DNA from: Candidatus Zambryskibacteria bacterium CG_4_9_14_3_um_filter_40_16
GTDB taxonomy: Bacteria > Patescibacteriota > Minisyncoccia > Phycocordibacterales > Zambryskibacteraceae
Assembly: GCA_002791475.1 (NCBI GenBank)
Contig: PFXE01000024.1
Location: forward strand, 1-9,299
Length of the DNA: 9,299 bases
Direction: 5' to 3'
Under the pieces are notes generated by a model. It saw nothing but the letters and a program-made list of their open reading frames with translations, was not told the origin of the DNA and ran no database searches. This document shows, piece after piece, positions 5,766 through 9,299 of the stretch. Both the position numbers and the translations under genes were made by a program. The stretch's first letter is position 1; each line of letters starts with the position of its first letter.

Positions 5766-6974
5766 CTATTGTTTTTCTGTGATTGTGTGCGTTAATGCCA
5801 TCTTTTGTTCTTTGGGGTCAAAGAGCGTGATTTTGAAATCATAAGTTTTTCCCAGTTCGAGCTTTTCTCGCAATTTGTCCTCGCTTCCAAATTCAGAAAT
5901 GTGTATAAGACCTGCCACGCCTTCTTCAATAGAAGCAAGGGCTCCGTGTTTGTTGAATTTTATAACTACCCCCTTTACAATATCGTCTTTTTTGTATTTC
6001 TTGCTAGCTTCCACCCATGGATTTTCTTTCAACGCTTTTATTGAAAGCGAAATTTTCCCGTCCTTTATCTCTATTATTTTTACTTTTACTTTGTCTCCAA
6101 CCTTAAACATTGTTCGGGGATTCTCAACCAAACCCCAATCAATTTCCGAAATATGAACCAATCCCTCAAGTTCCTCTTCAATCTTCACGAAAATACCGAA
6201 GTCTACTATTCCCGTTATTTCTCCCACAAGCTCATCTCCCAAACTAAACTTGTCTACCATTTCAGTTCTGTCTTTTTGCTCACGGTCTTTTTCAGAGAAA
6301 ATGAGTTTGCCTTCTTTCGGTATTGCGGAAATGATTGATACCGCTATTTTTTGGTCTACAAGCTTGCGTAATTCACCTAGAATTTTTTCTTTGTCGCCGT
6401 CATCAACCCTTGGGTAATGTTCGGGTTTGAGTTGAGAAGCGGGTAAAAATCCTTGGATTCCTTGCCATCCTATAATAAGACCGCCTTTGTTTGCGTCTTG
6501 GACAGTTAGTTCAAAAACGGTTTTATCTCTTATGGCATCTTCCGCCTCACTCCAAAGTAGCGCTTGCCTAGCTTCTTTCAGAGAAATTTCTATATAACCA
6601 TCTTTATTATCAAGAGAAACAACCTTACCCGCGACCGTATCCCCAATATTAATTTTGCGTATAATGTCTCTGGCGTTGAGGTATTCTCTGCCATAAATAA
6701 TTCCCGTGCCAAAAGGGGGTAGGTCAATATACACGGAACTTTTTTCAATTCCAAGAACCTTTCCTTCAATTATATCGTCAATTTCCGGCGGTGTCGGAGT
6801 TTCGGAAAGAAGTCTTCCCATCAAAGATTCTTTCTTGGAGGTTTTTTCTTCTTCTAATTCTTCTGAAACATCTTCTTTGGTTTCTTTGTTTTCTAAACTT
6901 TCGTTATCTTTTTCCGCCACTTTTTCCGTATCATCTTTTGTTACGGAAGATTTGTTTTTTTTAATTCCAAACAT
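5766..6974 (-). CDS. rpsA: Ribosomal protein bS1 (four S1 domains)
   Basis: bS1 binds mRNA and helps load it on the 30S subunit. From the ATG at 6974 the protein has 402 residues. An acidic, lysine-rich, probably disordered N-terminus (about 1-62) is followed by four S1/OB-fold repeats at about 66-135, 151-228, 245-313 and 330-396. The third is most canonical (GEITGIVDFGIFVKI ... GLVHISEI), the fourth has GVAGLIHISEF, and the second GIQGFLPASQL. E. coli S1 has six repeats; four-repeat versions occur in other bacteria. The frame extends upstream to a GTG at 7034, adding 20 residues that look unlike a protein start except for a -10-like TATAAC six bases before the GTG; the ATG start is preferred but not proven. 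It is transcribed alone, convergent with pth and divergent from the MBL-like gene. A general S1-domain RNA-binding protein is the only alternative. Confidence 0.92.
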   Translation of the reverse strand: MFGIKKNKSSVTKDDTEKVAEKDNESLENKETKEDVSEELEEEKTSKKESLMGRLLSETPTPPEIDDIIEGKVLGIEKSSVYIDLPPFGTGIIYGREYLNARDIIRKINIGDTVAGKVVSLDNKDGYIEISLKEARQALLWSEAEDAIRDKTVFELTVQDANKGGLIIGWQGIQGFLPASQLKPEHYPRVDDGDKEKILGELRKLVDQKIAVSIISAIPKEGKLIFSEKDREQKDRTEMVDKFSLGDELVGEITGIVDFGIFVKIEEELEGLVHISEIDWGLVENPRTMFKVGDKVKVKIIEIKDGKISLSIKALKENPWVEASKKYKKDDIVKGVVIKFNKHGALASIEEGVAGLIHISEFGSEDKLREKLELGKTYDFKITLFDPKEQKMALTHTITEKQ

Positions 6975-7040
6975 AGTTTTTCGGAGTGTTTCTCGCTTTG
7001 CCGTCAAAGATTTTCTCCAGCTGAGAGGATACACTTCCGT

Positions 7041-7046
7041 GTTATA
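7041..7046 (-). promoter_or_regulatory. Candidate -10 box for rpsA
   Basis: TATAAC on the minus strand (7046-7041) matches five of six -10 positions. Transcription would begin near 7034, giving a leader of about 60 bases before the preferred ATG at 6974, or none at all if the GTG at 7034 is the true start. No convincing -35 box lies at normal spacing. Confidence 0.35.
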
Positions 7047-7129
7047 AAGTTAATAATAATGCCCCGCAGACACACCCCAATCATTGAAGCGGGTAGGAGA
7101 ACAGTCTAAGGGAAAAACAAAAATATGTC

Positions 7130-7185
7130 CACTTTTTACCATTGTTACAACAGCGTAGGTTGGTTTTGAATCGGATTAAAAAGTG
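7130..7185. repeat. 9-bp inverted repeat with 38-base loop
   Basis: CACTTTTTA at 7130-7138 and TAAAAAGTG at 7177-7185 are exact reverse complements. The loop itself contains a small TTGT/ACAA hairpin (from about 7143). The arms are AT-rich, so the stem would be weak. Confidence 0.35.
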
Positions 7186-7225
7186 AATAAAAACAACGAT
7201 TTTCGCTTGTTTTTAGACCTGGAAT

Positions 7226-7235
7226 ATGATATCAT
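7226..7235. repeat. 10-bp palindrome upstream of the MBL-like gene
   Basis: ATGATATCAT is a perfect palindrome just upstream of the possible -10 box for the rightward genes, a position where an operator could act. Chance is a realistic alternative in AT-rich DNA. Confidence 0.25.
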
Positions 7236-7271
7236 TGTTCCTATTATGGATAGTGCTTAGATTAGAGTTAT

Positions 7272-7913
7272 ATGGTAATTACCCACCAAGAGGCGCAATC
7301 ATTTCGTGTTCAATTTGGCAACACTATCATTGCCTACAACCCCGTGTCTAAAGACTCAAAATTTAAAAGTGGCAGTTTCGGAGCTGATATAGTTCTTGTA
7401 TCTTCAAACCATCCCGATTTTAACGGAGTAGAGCAGGTATCTCGCGGAGACAAAGCACCTTTTGTTGTCACCGGGCCGGGAGAATACGAAGTGGGGGGTG
7501 TTTTTATAAGAGGATTTCTTTCCAAAACTTCATACGGAGGCAAAGAGTTAATCAACACCATTTATCTTGTTTCCTTGGAAAATATGAACCTTTGTTTTTT
7601 GGGAGCGCTTTCTTCTCCACAGTGGCTTAGCGACGAAACCAAAGAGGCACTTGATGGCATTGATATTTTATTTGTTCCAATAAGCACGGAAGGGACTTTA
7701 TCTCCAGCCGAAGCTTACAAATTGTCGGTTAAGCTTGAACCAAAAATTATTATTCCGATGGGGTATGATGGTGGGGTGGGGTCCGGGCATCTCAAAACCT
7801 TTCTTAAAGAAGGGGGTGGAGAAAACAGCGTGCCCATTGACAAATTGACCGTAAAAAAGAAGGATTTGGAGGGCAGAGAAGGGGATATTGTTGTATTATT
7901 GGGCGCAAATTGA
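7272..7913 (+). CDS. Metallo-beta-lactamase-fold protein lacking metal ligands
   Basis: This 213-residue protein resembles the UlaG-like branch of the metallo-beta-lactamase superfamily. Fold landmarks are the N-terminal strands (VITHQEAQSFRVQFGNTIIAYNP), GPGEYEVGGVFIRG (68-81), the strand before FLGAL (109-113), DILFVPI (131-137), a helix with LSPAEAYKLSVKLEP, and KIIIPMGYD (158-165). The metal-binding positions are mostly lost. The H-x-H-x-D-H motif reads SNHPDF (45-50), the usual HLGD-type motif reads FLGAL, and the usual IPMHY reads IPMGY. Hydrolase activity is therefore doubtful and a structural or binding role is more likely (inference). From memory, related sequences with similar losses occur near gyrA in other Parcubacteria. 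It begins the rightward group and is followed after 21 bases by a small membrane protein. The start agrees with the family N-terminus; no Shine-Dalgarno motif is present. Confidence 0.8.
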   Translation: MVITHQEAQSFRVQFGNTIIAYNPVSKDSKFKSGSFGADIVLVSSNHPDFNGVEQVSRGDKAPFVVTGPGEYEVGGVFIRGFLSKTSYGGKELINTIYLVSLENMNLCFLGALSSPQWLSDETKEALDGIDILFVPISTEGTLSPAEAYKLSVKLEPKIIIPMGYDGGVGSGHLKTFLKEGGGENSVPIDKLTVKKKDLEGREGDIVVLLGAN

Positions 7914-7934
7914 TTTAATAATTAGTAAAACAAT

Positions 7935-8282
7935 ATGTTATACGACACACTGGAGAACTTGAGAAATAAGCCGGAAGCTCATAGAAAAAAGGTGGCATTT
8001 GTATCCTCTCTCTTTGTGACCGCTGTAATTTTTTCAATTTGGGTATCCGTTCTTTTGCCCCGCAGTCAGTCAAGAATAATCGCGCAGAGGCAAGAAAGCG
8101 TAAAGGTTGCAAAGGAAAATAGCCCAATAGATACCGTACGCAGAGGAGCGGCACAAGCGTATCAGTCCGTAAGGGGCATTTTTTCCGGAAGTCAGACGGT
8201 AAATTTAGAAGACCAATATCAAAAAATAAAAAATCAGGTTGAAACAGGCCAGATAAAACTTACGCCAGAACAGAATCAATAA
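7935..8282 (+). CDS. Small single-pass membrane protein of unknown function
   Basis: I do not recognise this 115-residue protein. It has a short polar N-terminus with positive charges (HRKK, residues 16-19), one hydrophobic segment at about 20-41, then a basic patch (PRSQSR) and a hydrophilic, Gln- and Lys-rich C-terminal part (about 55-115) with helical character. By the positive-inside rule the topology is uncertain because both flanks are basic. There is no lipoprotein box or clear cleavage site, so the hydrophobic segment is probably an anchor. It lies 21 bases after the MBL-like gene and 40 bases before gyrA, all in one direction, which suggests co-transcription. The tight packing and normal codon use support a real gene. 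Confidence 0.75.
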   Translation: MLYDTLENLRNKPEAHRKKVAFVSSLFVTAVIFSIWVSVLLPRSQSRIIAQRQESVKVAKENSPIDTVRRGAAQAYQSVRGIFSGSQTVNLEDQYQKIKNQVETGQIKLTPEQNQ

Positions 8283-8322
8283 AGCTTTCTAATGGCTATG
8301 GGTTTCTGAAGCTTTTATATTT

Positions 8323-9299
8323 ATGGAAAAAAAAGGAGAAAAGGAAGAGAAAAACGACAATGCCGGTGAAAAAAAACCGGCTAATATAATATCGCGCAGT
8401 ATTGTTTCTGAAATGAAGGAGTCATATCTTGACTATGCCATGTCGGTTATAACCGCTCGTGCTCTTCCCGATGTTAGAGACGGATTGAAACCAGTTCATC
8501 GCAGGATCCTATATTCAATGCATCAGACGGGGCTGGTTTATAACGCCAAGTTTAGAAAATCCGCGACCGTGGTTGGGAATGTGTTGGGAAATTTTCATCC
8601 CCACGGTGACGCCTCGGTTTATGAAGCTATGGTAAAAATGGCGCAGGATTTTTCTTTCAGATACCCCCTTATTGTGGGACAAGGGAATTTCGGCTCCATT
8701 GATGGAGACCCCGCCGCCGCTTATAGATATACAGAAGCAAAAATGAGCAAACTTTCAAGTGAGATGCTTCAAGATATTGAAAAAAATACCGTTGATTTCA
8801 GAGCAAACTATGATGGAACCAAAAAAGAACCGGTTGTTCTGCCTGCGGGCGCGCCCAACCTGCTGTTAAACGGCACTCTCGGTATTGCGGTTGGTATGGC
8901 AACCAATATACCGCCCCACAACCTATCAGAAGTTGTGGACGCCACTTCTTTTTTGATTGACAATCCCAGTGCTACAACCGAAGACCTTTTGCAATTTGTT
9001 AAGGGTCCGGATTTTCCTACGGGAGGAGTGATATATGGAGAAAAAGATATTCATCACGCCTACGCAACCGGTCGTGGAGGGGTTGTTGTAAGAGGTGTGG
9101 CAGAAATTATGGAGAGTAAACTTGGAAGCTACCAAATCATCATTACCCAAATCCCTTACCGGGTGAATAAAGCGGATCTTCTTGAAAAAATAGCCAATTT
9201 AGCGAGAGAAAAGAAGCTTGAAGGCATAAAAGGTTTGCGTGATGAATCAACTAGTGATATTCGCATTGTTGTTGAGCTGAAATCAGGCAGTCAGCCACA
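8323..9299 (+). CDS. gyrA: DNA gyrase subunit A (N-terminal part, cut by window edge)
   Basis: GyrA is the DNA-cleaving and rejoining subunit of gyrase, which introduces negative supercoils. The first 325 codons are present. A charged N-terminal extension (about 1-20, rich in E and K) is followed by the typical start of the breakage-reunion domain: SYLDYAMSVITARALPDVRDGLKPVHRR (printed in parts: SYLDYAMSV at 34-42, ARALPDVRDGLKPVHRR at 45-61), the quinolone-determining segment HPHGDASVYEAM (92-103), and AAYRYTEAKM (132-141) with catalytic Tyr136. LLLNGTLGIAVGMATNIPPHNL (180-201) is also standard (GIAVGMATNIPPHN). The residue equivalent to E. coli Ser83 is Ala97 and Asp87 is Glu101. GyrA and ParC are close relatives; the single-copy style of CPR genomes and similarity favour GyrA, but the C-terminal GyrA box that would decide is outside the window. 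The ATG has no Shine-Dalgarno motif upstream. Confidence 0.93.
   Translation, partial: MEKKGEKEEKNDNAGEKKPANIISRSIVSEMKESYLDYAMSVITARALPDVRDGLKPVHRRILYSMHQTGLVYNAKFRKSATVVGNVLGNFHPHGDASVYEAMVKMAQDFSFRYPLIVGQGNFGSIDGDPAAAYRYTEAKMSKLSSEMLQDIEKNTVDFRANYDGTKKEPVVLPAGAPNLLLNGTLGIAVGMATNIPPHNLSEVVDATSFLIDNPSATTEDLLQFVKGPDFPTGGVIYGEKDIHHAYATGRGGVVVRGVAEIMESKLGSYQIIITQIPYRVNKADLLEKIANLAREKKLEGIKGLRDESTSDIRIVVELKSGSQP

Larger units (their letters stand above)
7035..7271. other. Divergent intergenic region between rpsA and the MBL-like gene
   Basis: This 237-base gap is the longest without a gene in the window. I see no credible protein or tRNA in it. It holds the rpsA -10 candidate, CCCGC (7063-7067) facing GCGGG (7089-7093), a 9-bp inverted repeat CACTTTTTA/TAAAAAGTG (7130-7138 and 7177-7185), and the palindrome ATGATATCAT (7226-7235). 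For the rightward gene TATTAT at 7242-7247 is a possible -10 with a poor -35 (CTGGAA, 7219-7224). A structured leader or a small RNA is possible but unproven. Confidence 0.5.

Noticed and set aside
7035..7271. tRNA or other known RNA gene in the long gap
   Set aside because: No cloverleaf, T-loop sequence or other family signature could be found by eye on either strand.
7915..8154. Minus-strand open frame opposite the small membrane protein
   Set aside because: The plus-strand reading has a coherent membrane segment, fits the spacing of the neighbouring genes and lies in their direction; the minus-strand product looks random.
8281..8316. AAAGCTT/AAGCTTT inverted repeat before gyrA as a terminator
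   Set aside because: Only seven AT-rich pairs, around a sequence that is nearly self-complementary, and no separate U tract; it is too weak to call.
1..9299. Alternative genetic code with TGA as a sense codon (as in Gracilibacteria/SR1)
   Set aside because: TGA ends the MBL-like gene at its expected family length and I read no in-frame TGA in the conserved genes.

Overview
The window looks like part of a bacterial chromosome from the Candidate Phyla Radiation (Patescibacteria), most likely the Parcubacteria branch (Nomurabacteria/Zambryskibacteria-like lineages). The evidence is protein style: an 83-residue bS21 of the CPR type, a short YbeY, an FtsA with an unusual phosphate-2 loop, a small four-domain S1, and a metallo-beta-lactamase-like protein without metal ligands next to gyrA. 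The DNA is fairly AT-rich and genes are tightly packed. The standard bacterial code fits: TGA ends one gene and I read no in-frame TGA in the others. None of the eleven start codons has a convincing Shine-Dalgarno sequence at normal spacing.

Left part (1-5020), minus strand. Six genes run leftward in the order lepB, a histidyl-tRNA-synthetase-like gene, rpsU, ybeY, ftsA, ftsZ. Most gaps are tens of bases, rpsU and ybeY overlap by 17 bases, and the largest gap (142 bases) precedes ftsZ, so this is probably one operon with possible internal promoters. It joins protein export (signal peptidase I), ribosome function and rRNA maturation (bS21, YbeY) and the start of cell division (FtsA, FtsZ). ftsZ runs off the left edge only a few codons short of its end.

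Middle (5021-7034). A 99-base divergent promoter region separates lepB from pth (peptidyl-tRNA hydrolase, plus strand). pth converges on rpsA (ribosomal protein S1, minus strand), with a perfect 17-bp hairpin between them that can terminate transcription from both sides.

Right part (7035-9299). A 237-base divergent intergenic region with several inverted repeats is followed by three plus-strand genes: a degenerate metallo-beta-lactamase-fold protein, a one-transmembrane-segment protein of unknown function, and the first 325 codons of gyrA (DNA gyrase subunit A), cut by the right edge.

Most of the window is housekeeping. I see no mobile element, CRISPR array, RNA gene or defence system. The most interesting content is two proteins that keep an enzyme fold but have lost the catalytic residues (the HisRS-like protein and the MBL-like protein), the possible leaderless start of pth, and a perfect 14-bp hairpin inside the beginning of ybeY.
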